From an uncultured Bacillota bacterium (GTDB lineage: Bacteria > Bacillota_I > Bacilli_A > RF39 > UBA660): a stretch of 24,530 nt of DNA. Under the pieces are notes generated by a model, which saw nothing but the letters and a program-made list of their open reading frames with translations, did no database searches and was not told the DNA's origin. The position numbers and the translations under genes were made by a program. Of the stretch, positions 16,991 through 24,150 are shown piece by piece (position 1 is the first letter of the stretch; each line of letters opens with the position of its first letter). The DNA is taken from positions 1 through 24,530 of the forward strand of contig CAMVNN010000010.1 in assembly GCA_947168865.1 (NCBI GenBank), read 5' to 3'.

Positions 16991-17491
16991 TTTTGCAATG
17001 TAAACCAAATGTAAAGTAATACTTAATAAAGGCAAGGGGAGTAGGTAGTGATGAAATGCATTAATCTTAAAAAATATCTTTGTGATTAGACTAAATTAGA
17101 AATCCTGATTGCAAAAATATGTGATTGATATATAATAAATATATAAGCTATAGAAAATAAAAATTTTTAAAGCTGATAAAAAATTGCAAAAATATTTTTT
17201 AGAGATCAAAATTATATTTATAGAAATTATAATTATCGAAATATAAAACTATATATAGAAAAGCATATCATATTTAAAAAAGTGTTATAAAATAAGGATA
17301 AATAGAAATGTGTAATGCTAAAATTTATATGAAGATGGACAATTATTAAGCTAATATGCAACTTCCTATAATATATATTATGTTAACCGATATATATTAT
17401 AAATATATAGACTTATGAGTAATAAATAATCTAGTTATTATTAGTAGTATACTAATCCCTACTTTGTTAATAATATTATTGGGTGATTTAA
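16991..17491 (+). other. About 500 bases of AT-rich DNA without a recognisable gene
   Basis: All frames are broken by frequent stops. The longest start with a plausible ribosome site is a 12-codon ORF at 17051-17089, which is not convincing. A perfect 12-bp A/T-only inverted repeat lies at 17367-17378 / 17390-17401. The final part holds the ribosome site (GGGTGAT, 17481) of the small gene at 17492. No tRNA-like clover leaf or known riboswitch core was recognised. It could be the untranslated leader of the small gene, a small RNA, or a decayed gene. Confidence 0.5.
17367..17401. repeat. AT-only inverted repeat
   Basis: Perfect 12-bp arms (TATAATATATAT and its reverse complement) separated by 11 bases that include GTTAACC. 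Without any GC pair the hairpin is weak, but the palindrome could be an operator or promoter region. Confidence 0.4.
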
Positions 17492-17599
17492 ATGAAAAAA
17501 GATTCTAGAAGTAATTCTAAGAGATCTGCTAGATCCTCTAAGGCTCGTAGTAACTCAAAAACTACTGAAAAATCTAGCAATTCAAATAACTGTCATTAG
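17492..17599 (+). CDS. Small basic Ser/Arg/Lys/Asn-rich peptide, 35 residues
   Basis: The ORF MKKDSRSNSKRSARSSKA... ends in NSNNCH and TAG. It is preceded by TTGGGTGATTTAA, the same GGTGAT-type ribosome site used by most genes here, and followed 11 bases later by a perfect terminator, which together support translation. The peptide is low complexity with about a third Ser, many Arg/Lys in the first half, neutral Asn/Ser toward the end and a single Cys next to last. No membrane segment or signal peptide is visible. It is likely disordered and could bind nucleic acid or another anionic surface; function unknown. I do not recognise a family. Confidence 0.65.
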   Translation: MKKDSRSNSKRSARSSKARSNSKTTEKSSNSNNCH

Positions 17600-17610
17600 T
17601 TATTACATTA

Positions 17611-17632
17611 GAGAGATTTTCTCTCTTTTTTT
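17611..17632 (+). terminator. Intrinsic terminator of the small basic peptide gene
   Basis: Stem GAGAGA / TCTCTC (17611-17616 and 17620-17625), TTT loop, followed by seven T. Confidence 0.85.
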
Positions 17633-17644
17633 GGTTAACATAAT

Positions 17645-17668
17645 AAAAACCTACGTTTGTAGGTTTTT
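17645..17668 (-). terminator. Intrinsic terminator of the xerD-deoB operon (symmetrical)
   Basis: A 10-bp perfect stem AAAAACCTAC / GTAGGTTTTT (17645-17654 and 17659-17668) with a 4-base loop. T-runs on both strands allow termination in either direction; it overlaps the deoB stop codon. Confidence 0.85.
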
Positions 17669-18824
17669 ATTTAAATACATCAAACATGTTTTTGCCTATT
17701 CTTGGTGCTTCTAGATTAAAATTTTTGGCAATAGATGCGCCTATATCTGCAAAATTTCCTATTGATGGTAATTGACCGGTATATTTAAACATCTTTGAAT
17801 ACATAAATATTGGAACATATTCACGAGTATGATCTGTTCCTTTAAATGTTGGATCATTACCATGATCAGCAGTTATTAATAATAAGTCATCATCTCTTAG
17901 CTTTTTTACAATTTTAGGGATTGATTTATCAACCATTTGTAATGCTTTACCATAACCAATTGGATCTCTTCTATGTCCATATAATGAGTCAAAATCATTT
18001 AAATTAGCAAAGCATAAACCATTGAAATCTCTATCTAAGATTTCTAAGATTTTATCTATTCCATCATTATTATCTTTCGTTTTAATTGACTCAGTTATTC
18101 CATTATTATTAAATATATCAGCAATTTTTCCTATACTTATTACTTCATATCCATTATCTTTAATTTCATCTAAAACCGTTTTATGCGGTGGATTTAAGGC
18201 ATAATCGTGACGATTGGCAGTTCTTTTAAAATCGCCAGGGGTACCAATGAATGGTCTTGCTATTACTCTCCCTACTCTCCACTCTGCTTTTTCAGTTATC
18301 TTGCGCACTTTAGAACAGATATTATATAATTCTTCCAAAGTTATAATTTTTTCATGAGCTGCAATCTGTAAAACGGAGTCTGCTGAAGTATAGACAATAA
18401 TATGTCCAGTTTTCATATGCTCTTCCCCTAATTGCTTAATTATTTCAGTTCCTGATTCTGCCCTATTTCCTATTATTTTTCTTCCGGTTTCCTTTTCTAT
18501 TTCTCTTAACAAATCAGTTGGAAATCCATCTGGGAATGTTTTATAAGGAATTTTGGTTCTAACTCCCATCATTTCTAAATGACCAGTTAAGGTATCTTTA
18601 CCATTACTTATTTCAGCTAATTTACCAAAATAACCGGCTGTTTTATGATTTTCTCCCAGTATGTTTCCTAGACCTAACCAATTTAAATATGGTAATTCCA
18701 ATTTATTGTATTCAATAGTATGCTTTAAAGTATGTGCACCAACATCACCAAATTTTTTGGCATCTGGTGCTTCACCGATACCAACTGAATCCATAACTAT
18801 TAAAAAGATACGTTTAAATTGCAT
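17667..18824 (-). CDS. deoB: Phosphopentomutase DeoB
   Basis: The 385-residue enzyme interconverts ribose- or deoxyribose-1-phosphate and the 5-phosphate in nucleoside salvage, in the cytoplasm with Mn2+. It belongs to the alkaline-phosphatase-like metalloenzymes. Signatures: RIFLIVMDSVGIGEAPDA (residues 5-22, metal Asp12), GKDTLTGHLEMMG (75-87, with Thr80 at the position of the phosphorylated threonine), YTSADSVLQIAAHE, IARPFIGTPGDFKRTANRHDYAL, and the C-terminal metal motif LLITADHGNDPTFKGTDHTRE. Length is normal. It starts 2 bases after the xerD stop; its AAAGGAAG ribosome site is inside the end of xerD, so the pair is an operon. A xerD(ripX)-deoB(drm) pair is known from Bacillus. Confidence 0.96.
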   Translation of the reverse strand: MQFKRIFLIVMDSVGIGEAPDAKKFGDVGAHTLKHTIEYNKLELPYLNWLGLGNILGENHKTAGYFGKLAEISNGKDTLTGHLEMMGVRTKIPYKTFPDGFPTDLLREIEKETGRKIIGNRAESGTEIIKQLGEEHMKTGHIIVYTSADSVLQIAAHEKIITLEELYNICSKVRKITEKAEWRVGRVIARPFIGTPGDFKRTANRHDYALNPPHKTVLDEIKDNGYEVISIGKIADIFNNNGITESIKTKDNNDGIDKILEILDRDFNGLCFANLNDFDSLYGHRRDPIGYGKALQMVDKSIPKIVKKLRDDDLLLITADHGNDPTFKGTDHTREYVPIFMYSKMFKYTGQLPSIGNFADIGASIAKNFNLEAPRIGKNMFDVFK

Positions 18825-18826
18825 AA

Positions 18827-19738
18827 TTATACTTCCTTTCCATGTGGATGAAATTCATCATAATCTTTTCTAATATTTTCTTTTGAAACATGTGTATATA
18901 TTTGAGTGGTTGAAATAGATGAGTGCCCAAGTAATTCTTGAATACTCCTCAAATCAGCCCCACTATCAAGTAAATGAGTCGCGAATGAATGTCTTAGTGT
19001 ATGAGGTGAAAAATCTCTTTTTATGCCCTCTTTTAAGGCCAAATTTTTTAGCATTTTGAAAAAACCTATCCGACTCATTTTATTCCCCTGATTATTTATG
19101 AATAGATAATCACTTATTTTATTTTTTAAAAGAATATTCCTATAATGATTGATATATATAGTTAAAGCAGCATTAGCATACTCTCCTATTGGAATAATCC
19201 TTTCTTTGCTTCCCTTTCCAAATACTTTGACAACACTATTAATTAAATCAATATCAGTTAATTTTAATTCAACTATTTCACTTACACGTAAGCCACAAGC
19301 GTACATTAATTCTAGCATAGCTTTATTGCGATAGTCAAACTCATTTTCAAGATTTATATTAAGTAATTTATCTACTTCTTCAACATTCAATACTTTTGGT
19401 ATTTTTTTACTTAACTTTGGTGGATTTACAAGATTCATAGGACTACTATCTATTTTTTTATTTATTATTAAGAATTTATAGAATGATCTTAGTGCTGTAA
19501 TAGTATGAGCTATAGTTCTATCACTTTCATTTAGATTATTTATATATTTTTTAATATCTTTTGTATCTAATAATTTTAATTCTTTTTTAAAATATGAACT
19601 TATTTTCGATAAATCATTATAGTAACTATATACACTATTTTCACTTAATTTTCTTTCCATCACTAAATATTTCATATATTCAATAATGTCTTCATCTTTA
19701 ATTTCATCTTTTTTAATTTTATCAAAAATGCTTTTCAT
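18827..19738 (-). CDS. xerD: Site-specific tyrosine recombinase of XerC/XerD type
   Basis: The 303-residue protein has an N-terminal SAM-like core-binding domain (about 1-95) and a C-terminal catalytic domain. The complete active set is present: Arg151 (YACGLRVSE), Lys175 (FGKGSKER), His246 and Arg249 (SPHTLRHSFATHLL), His272 (LLGHSSISTTQIYTHV) and nucleophile Tyr281. Xer recombinases resolve chromosome dimers at dif with FtsK. The position in front of deoB favours XerD over XerC; this is inference from conserved gene order. There are no signs of an integrase of a mobile element (no attachment repeats seen nearby). Start ATG 19738 has AGTGAT upstream and a promoter shared in mirror image with rarA. 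Confidence 0.92.
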   Translation of the reverse strand: MKSIFDKIKKDEIKDEDIIEYMKYLVMERKLSENSVYSYYNDLSKISSYFKKELKLLDTKDIKKYINNLNESDRTIAHTITALRSFYKFLIINKKIDSSPMNLVNPPKLSKKIPKVLNVEEVDKLLNINLENEFDYRNKAMLELMYACGLRVSEIVELKLTDIDLINSVVKVFGKGSKERIIPIGEYANAALTIYINHYRNILLKNKISDYLFINNQGNKMSRIGFFKMLKNLALKEGIKRDFSPHTLRHSFATHLLDSGADLRSIQELLGHSSISTTQIYTHVSKENIRKDYDEFHPHGKEV

Positions 19739-19751
19739 ATTATCACTACTC

Positions 19752-19786
19752 TATTATAGCAAAAAATTGAGAGTTTTGCTATAATA
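19752..19786. promoter_or_regulatory. Mirror-image divergent promoters of xerD (-) and rarA (+)
   Basis: A perfect 13-bp inverted repeat (TATTATAGCAAAA at 19752-19764, TTTTGCTATAATA at 19774-19786) places an extended -10 TGCTATAAT on each strand: 19777-19785 for rarA and its mirror 19753-19761 for xerD. No good -35 boxes are seen. Predicted starts lie at or next to each gene's ribosome site. Confidence 0.75.
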
Positions 19787-19800
19787 ATCTTGGTGATATT

Positions 19801-21009
19801 ATGCAAGAATTACTAGCTTTGAAATCAAGACCCAAAAGTTTGAATGATGTTGTTGGTCAAAAACACTTAGTTGGAGAAAATCATATTATCTATAATATGA
19901 TTAAACATAATCGTGTTTTTTCTATGATTTTGTATGGAAATCCAGGTATTGGAAAAACAACTATTGCTTTAGCTATTGTGAATGAATTAAACTTGAAATA
20001 CAAGCTTTTAAATGCAACCATCAATAATAAGAAAGATTTTGATGAGACAATCAAAGAAGCCAAAGAAAATAATGGTATGGTAGTTTTAATGGATGAAATT
20101 CATCGTTTAAATAAGGATAAACAAGATTTGCTTTTACCTCATTTAGAAAGTGGTTTAATTACTTTAATTGGAATGACTACTGCAAATCCATATCATAGTA
20201 TAAATACTGCTATTAGAAGTAGATGTCAGATATTTGAACTTAAACCATTATCAAATGATGATGTTTTAGAAGGAATTAATAAATCTTTACCTTACTTAGA
20301 AGATATTAAAATAGATGAAGATGCTAAGAAATATATCGCGACTTTATCTAATGGAGATCTTAGATTTGCACTTAATTTATTAGAAATATCTTATAGTTCA
20401 TCTAATGATAATACTGTTACTTTAGATTTGGTTAAAGCAATTAATGATAAACCATCTGTCGTAATTGATAAAAATGATGATGGATATTATGATACAATAA
20501 GTGCATTTCAAAAGTCTATTCGTGGTAGTAATGTTAATGCTGCTCTTCACTACCTTGCAAAATTAATTGTTGCTGAAGATTTAGACATTATTCTTAGAAG
20601 ATTAAGTGTTATTGCATATGAAGATATTGGTCTTGCCAATCCCTCAATTGGGCCTAAGATGAATGCTGTAATTAATATATGTGAAAGACTCGGTTTTCCC
20701 GAAGCAAGGATTCCTTTAGGTGAAATTGTGATTGAAATGTGTCTATCGCCAAAGTCAAATAGTGCAATTTCAGCTATAGATGCAGCTATTCATGATGTTG
20801 AAACCATAGATACTGGAAAAGTTCCTAGTCATTTAAGAACTACTTCGAAAGATTATAAATATCCACACAATTATAAGAATGCAATTGTAAAACAACAATA
20901 TATGCCTGATAAATTAGTTGGTAAAAAATATTATGTACCAAAAGAAACTAGTAAGAATGAAATTGCTTTAAAAGCAGTTTATGAATCATTAGAAAAAATA
21001 AATCCTTAA
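19801..21009 (+). CDS. rarA: Replication-associated recombination protein RarA (MgsA/WRNIP1 family AAA+ ATPase)
   Basis: The 402-residue AAA+ protein acts at stalled replication forks in the cytoplasm. Motifs: N-terminal RPKSLNDVVGQKHLVG (10-25), Walker A GNPGIGKT (46-53), Walker B VVLMDEIHR (94-102), sensor 1 GMTTANP (124-130), arginine finger in AIRSRCQIFEL (137-147), and the RarA-specific C-terminal tetramerisation domain with RRLSVIAYEDIGLANP and CLSPKSNSAISAIDAA. Length is slightly below the usual 420-440. It starts at ATG with TTGGTGAT close upstream. It is divergent from xerD. No hairpin terminator follows directly; the next promoter begins 2 bases after its stop. Confidence 0.95.
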   Translation: MQELLALKSRPKSLNDVVGQKHLVGENHIIYNMIKHNRVFSMILYGNPGIGKTTIALAIVNELNLKYKLLNATINNKKDFDETIKEAKENNGMVVLMDEIHRLNKDKQDLLLPHLESGLITLIGMTTANPYHSINTAIRSRCQIFELKPLSNDDVLEGINKSLPYLEDIKIDEDAKKYIATLSNGDLRFALNLLEISYSSSNDNTVTLDLVKAINDKPSVVIDKNDDGYYDTISAFQKSIRGSNVNAALHYLAKLIVAEDLDIILRRLSVIAYEDIGLANPSIGPKMNAVINICERLGFPEARIPLGEIVIEMCLSPKSNSAISAIDAAIHDVETIDTGKVPSHLRTTSKDYKYPHNYKNAIVKQQYMPDKLVGKKYYVPKETSKNEIALKAVYESLEKINP

Positions 21010-21010
21010 T

Positions 21011-21038
21011 TTGACAAAAAAATTATTTTTGCTATAAT
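21011..21038 (+). promoter_or_regulatory. Strong promoter of the small membrane protein gene
   Basis: TTGACA (21011-21016), 16-bp spacer and extended -10 TGCTATAAT (TATAAT 21033-21038): a near-perfect consensus, placed directly after the rarA stop. Confidence 0.85.
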
Positions 21039-21062
21039 ATACCTCGTTTTTAGGGGTGTTTT

Positions 21063-21218
21063 ATGGATAAATTAGTTAATGATTTTATGCATAATAAAAT
21101 CATATATTATATAGCAACTTTACTTTCGTTTTTGACGCCTAGTAAAGTTAATAGGTTTTTACTTATTACATCTATATATATAGTAATTTTGAAATTTTAT
21201 GAGTTAATTCATAATTAA
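21063..21218 (+). CDS. Small hydrophobic (membrane) protein, 51 residues
   Basis: MDKLVNDFMHNKIIYYIATL... ends in FYELIHN and TAA. It is preceded by TAGGGGTG and the near-consensus promoter at 21011, and followed immediately by a terminator, so it is a complete single-gene unit. Two hydrophobic stretches (about residues 13-24 and 32-45) joined by TPSKVNR suggest a membrane hairpin or one membrane helix plus an amphipathic one. No signal-peptide cleavage site or Cys is seen. I do not recognise a family. Small membrane regulators and type I toxin peptides have this general shape, but no antisense RNA promoter was identified. Confidence 0.6.
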   Translation: MDKLVNDFMHNKIIYYIATLLSFLTPSKVNRFLLITSIYIVILKFYELIHN

Positions 21219-21241
21219 AAAGAGACATACGTCTCTTTTTT
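21217..21241. terminator. Bidirectional terminator between the small membrane protein gene and the glycan operon
   Basis: A 10-bp perfect stem AAAAAGAGAC / GTCTCTTTTT (21217-21226 and 21231-21240) with loop ATAC. T-runs on both strands serve two converging genes; it overlaps both stop codons. Confidence 0.88.
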
Positions 21242-21704
21242 AGTTATCGATTAAAGCTTTAATTTCTTTTATGAATCTTTCAGTATTGCTAACATATTTA
21301 TTTGGCTTAAAATTCTTTGATTTTAAATATAATTCATTGAAATCATCACCATCATTATATTCTAGTATATAACCTTCTTCTTTAAAAATTGAAGTTATCT
21401 GGGTTTGATGATCATCTACATGTTCTCCATATTTAGATAATCTTGGAACAGCTATTACCTTCTTCCCCATTTTTAGAGGCATTAATATTGAACCAGTACC
21501 TCCATGAGTTATAATTAAACTACTCTTTTTAATTAATTCATTCATTTCTTCATATGGAATATAATCAAACATTTTCATTTTTTTTGACTCAAATTTAGTA
21601 TTACCTGCTTGAACTATTATTTCATCATCAATATTAGAATTTTCAACTAATTCAAGCAAGCGAACAAATGATTGCTTTTGAGTACCTAGTGTTATCAATA
21701 TCAT
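21240..21704 (-). CDS. PssE/Alg13-like glycosyltransferase catalytic subunit
   Basis: The 154-residue protein matches the C-terminal (nucleotide-sugar-binding) half of GT28-type enzymes. It starts MILITLGTQ, has FDYIPYEEMNELIKKSSLIITHGGTGSI with the THGGTGS donor loop, then VIAVPRLSKYGEHVDDHQTQI. Proteins of this kind (Alg13, PssE, Cps14G) are active only with a membrane partner (Alg14, PssD, Cps14F), which is encoded directly upstream here. The start at 21704 is chosen over an in-frame ATG at 21761: the homologous N terminus begins at MILITLG, GGAGGA precedes it, and the upstream gene's TGA overlaps this ATG (TGATG). It is the last gene of the operon. Sugar specificity cannot be read. Confidence 0.87.
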   Translation of the reverse strand: MILITLGTQKQSFVRLLELVENSNIDDEIIVQAGNTKFESKKMKMFDYIPYEEMNELIKKSSLIITHGGTGSILMPLKMGKKVIAVPRLSKYGEHVDDHQTQITSIFKEEGYILEYNDGDDFNELYLKSKNFKPNKYVSNTERFIKEIKALIDN

Positions 21705-22168
21705 CAGTATATTCCTCCAAAATATTTGGCTTTGGGATAGAATTTTAGCATTGATTCCCATTGTACTATAAAATAAGTAGCAATAGGATAAACAAGCTTT
21801 CCAGCTAAAGTTCTATCTTTTCTTTTAGCATAAGATTCAATAAAAATGACTTTTCTTCTAAAAATCCAACCTAAGTAACACATTAAAACTGCTGTATGTG
21901 TTCCTGTTGTAACTATTACTTGAGGATTATATTTAATAAATAAATAGATTGATTTAAAGAAATTACAAAAACAAATAAATATGTATTTTAATAAGAAAAA
22001 TCTAGAACCATACATTAAATAATCCATTTTATATTTATTTTTCATATCTTTGGTAACATCTGTTTTTTCAGTTATTAAGACATAATCATAATCTTTAAAC
22101 AAACTCTTAAGTTCTAACATCTGAGTTAAATGACCACCAACACTAGAAATAAACATTACTTTTTTCAT
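21704..22168 (-). CDS. PssD/Alg14-like membrane-anchor subunit of glycosyltransferase
   Basis: The 154-residue protein begins MKKVMFISSVGGHLTQMLEL, the Gly-Gly-His signature of Alg14/PssD/Cps14F proteins. It shows a hydrophobic, membrane-associating stretch FFLLKYIFICFCNFFKSIYLF (about 57-77), then PQVIVTTGTHTAVLMCYLGW and KVIFIESYAKRKDRTLAGKLVYP, and ends in FGGIY. These proteins recruit the catalytic PssE/Alg13-like partner to the membrane to extend a lipid-linked sugar. Start and stop both overlap neighbours (ATGA with the ATP-grasp gene, TGATG with pssE), so the three genes are translationally coupled. The AGGTGAT ribosome site lies inside the end of the upstream gene. Confidence 0.88.
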   Translation of the reverse strand: MKKVMFISSVGGHLTQMLELKSLFKDYDYVLITEKTDVTKDMKNKYKMDYLMYGSRFFLLKYIFICFCNFFKSIYLFIKYNPQVIVTTGTHTAVLMCYLGWIFRRKVIFIESYAKRKDRTLAGKLVYPIATYFIVQWESMLKFYPKAKYFGGIY

Positions 22169-23055
22169 AGATCACCTAAATCTAACATTTTTCCTAGCTC
22201 TAAATTTGCTTCATCAGTATAAACTTCACCACAGCATCTAGCTGGAGTAAAAGTAAGTTCTCCAAATATTACTTTACCATCTTCTTCATAGAAATCGACT
22301 CTTACAAATTTAAATGGTTTAGCTAAAGTTTTAGCATATTCTAACATTTTTTCTAAATTCTTTGGTCTTTTAAATTCATGATCAGTATGATATTCAGGTT
22401 TTTCATAGTTTAAGCGCTTCCAATTTAAATCATAGAAGCTACGTTTTAAGTCTTTCTCACGTTCTGAGCAGACCAAAATTAGCTTAGGTTCGCCATCAAA
22501 GCAATATATTTTGTAATCATTTGGCATAATACCTTCTGAAGAAGCAATATATTTTTCAGCATATATGAGAGGTTGTATTTTAAAGTAATGTGGCTCACAT
22601 GATTCATAACCAAACTTGGTTTTCTGCCAGTTGTTTAGTACTTTGATAGCCTCTTTTTTATCAAAATTAGCCTTGTCAGTGCATATTATATTATAACCAC
22701 ATCCATGATTACATTTTAGGACAAATTTATCAGGTAAAGCATCAAAATTAATGAAATTAGCATCATCGACAATTATATATATTTTATTTAGTAAAAAGTC
22801 TAATCCATTTTCTTTAACATAGTCTCTTACTTTTATTTTATCTGAACATTTTGTAACCAAATCATTATATCTATAATCATGTAATTTTAAATACATTAAT
22901 TTCTCATTAAAAAGTGTCGGATTTTTTAAATTAAGTTTTTTATGAGTATGAAATCTATATATAACCCTACTTGATAATGTAGGAGATGCTTTTGTTAGAA
23001 TTTTTGCAAATTTTCTTTCTAACTTTTCTTTTTTAGTAAATTCTTTTTTACTCAT
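22165..23055 (-). CDS. TupA-like ATP-grasp protein
   Basis: The 296-residue protein matches the TupA-like ATP-grasp group found in surface polysaccharide loci. Features: FNEKLMYLKLHDYR near residue 50, TKCSDKIKVRDYVKE, PDKFVLKCNHGCGYNII (substrate/ATP region), QPLIYAEKYI, NDYKIYCFDGEPKLILVCSERE, and FVRVDFYEEDGKVIFGELTFTPARC with the metal-binding Asp/Glu. ATP-grasp enzymes join a carboxylate to an amine or thiol using ATP; TupA-like members are thought to modify teichuronopeptide or capsule components, so an amino-acid decoration of the glycan is plausible (inference). ATG 23055 is preferred to GTG 23064 because AGTGAT sits 4 bases before it, matching other genes here. It overlaps the GT4 gene by 8 bases. 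Confidence 0.85.
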   Translation of the reverse strand: MSKKEFTKKEKLERKFAKILTKASPTLSSRVIYRFHTHKKLNLKNPTLFNEKLMYLKLHDYRYNDLVTKCSDKIKVRDYVKENGLDFLLNKIYIIVDDANFINFDALPDKFVLKCNHGCGYNIICTDKANFDKKEAIKVLNNWQKTKFGYESCEPHYFKIQPLIYAEKYIASSEGIMPNDYKIYCFDGEPKLILVCSEREKDLKRSFYDLNWKRLNYEKPEYHTDHEFKRPKNLEKMLEYAKTLAKPFKFVRVDFYEEDGKVIFGELTFTPARCCGEVYTDEANLELGKMLDLGDL

Positions 23056-24142
23056 ATTTATCACTCACCATTTCATCTATTTTATTAGTTATATTTTCAT
23101 TAAACTTCTTGTAATCAAATTCTTTTGTATGAAAACCTTTATCTAGAAAAGCCTTCATACATGTATATATACCATCAACATTATTTTCGGCCAAAAAACC
23201 ATATCCTTCATTTATGATTTTCTCAGCATCGCCAACATTTGTTGTGATAATTGGAATATTTAAAACTCTAGCTTCATCTAGTACCATTCCATATCCCTCA
23301 GATTTTGATGTAAGTATCAAAGCATCAGATTTTTTTAAATATTTATATGGATTTAAACGACTTCCAATTAAATCAATATTTGTTAAATTATATTTATTTA
23401 TAAGCTCTTTATAATAATTATGGTCTGGACCATTCCCAATTAATAAAATATTAAATTTATAATTTTCTTGATTGAGTTTTTTTGTTGCTTCAATAATCAT
23501 CGATATTTGTTTAGTTTTTTCAACTTGTCGCGATATATTTATAAATGTTCTATTTTTAAATTCATAATCTTCAATTTTTTCAGTGCTTTTTGCAAGTATA
23601 TATTCACCATTTATATAGTTATTAATAACATATACTTTACCTTTGTAGTTTGGTACTGCTTGTAAAAATGATTCTTTAGCTCGTGAAGATACACATGCAA
23701 TTTTAGCAAATTGTTCAAATTTAATCTTCGTTAAAAGCTTATTTAGGGTTTTTGAATCTCTTGAGTTAATCAAATCTGCATGAATAAAAATAATGTTATT
23801 TTTTGAAGAAACACGGGCTAATTTAGCAAGTATTCTATGTTGATGTGGATAGCATATAGATACTTCATATTTTGGCTTTTTTATGAGGTATTTTATATAT
23901 CTTAATTCCATTGTAAGGTATGTTTTAATTTTATTAAAGGTATTCCAATTACCCTTACATATTAGTTTAACATTAGCATATTTTTTGGTTTCTTCTAAAT
24001 AGGAATTTTCTAAAGAGTATCCTACATATAAAGTAATATTATAGTTTTTATGCAAATTGCTATTTTTTATGAATTCTACTAATGATCTTTCCATTCCTCC
24101 AATTGAGAATTTAGAAAAATATATGATTAATTCTTTTTTCAC
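23048..24142 (-). CDS. GT4-family glycosyltransferase (GT-B fold)
   Basis: The 364-residue protein is a retaining GT-B glycosyltransferase. N-terminal FSKFSIGGMERSLVEFI (about 10-26) is the acceptor-side Gly-Gly loop. The C-terminal domain has INISRQVEKTKQISMIIEA, FNILLIGNGPDHNYYKELI, IDLIGSRLNPYKYLKKSDALILTSKSEGYGMVLDEA containing the E-x7-E motif (SEGYGMVLDEA), and IITTNVGDAEKI. It probably adds a sugar to a lipid-linked or surface glycan at the inner face of the membrane. The start is GTG 24142 behind TAGGTGAT. It begins 8 bases after the holA stop and overlaps the ATP-grasp gene, so it is probably transcribed from upstream of holA. Confidence 0.9.
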   Translation of the reverse strand: MKKELIIYFSKFSIGGMERSLVEFIKNSNLHKNYNITLYVGYSLENSYLEETKKYANVKLICKGNWNTFNKIKTYLTMELRYIKYLIKKPKYEVSICYPHQHRILAKLARVSSKNNIIFIHADLINSRDSKTLNKLLTKIKFEQFAKIACVSSRAKESFLQAVPNYKGKVYVINNYINGEYILAKSTEKIEDYEFKNRTFINISRQVEKTKQISMIIEATKKLNQENYKFNILLIGNGPDHNYYKELINKYNLTNIDLIGSRLNPYKYLKKSDALILTSKSEGYGMVLDEARVLNIPIITTNVGDAEKIINEGYGFLAENNVDGIYTCMKAFLDKGFHTKEFDYKKFNENITNKIDEMVSDKYE

Positions 24143-24150
24143 TCTATCAC

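Noticed and set aside
17051..17089. 12-codon ORF in the long gap (MKCINLKKYLCD)
   Set aside because: G-rich sequence precedes it, but the spacing and length are not persuasive and nothing supports translation.
18827..19738. Integrase of a prophage or integrative element
   Set aside because: Length, motif set and pairing with deoB fit chromosomal XerD; no attachment-site repeats, relaxase or phage genes were seen.
21705..21761. N-terminal extension of the pssE-like gene from 21761
   Set aside because: The extra residues are the pssD end read in another frame; the family N terminus begins at MILITLG with TGATG overlap.
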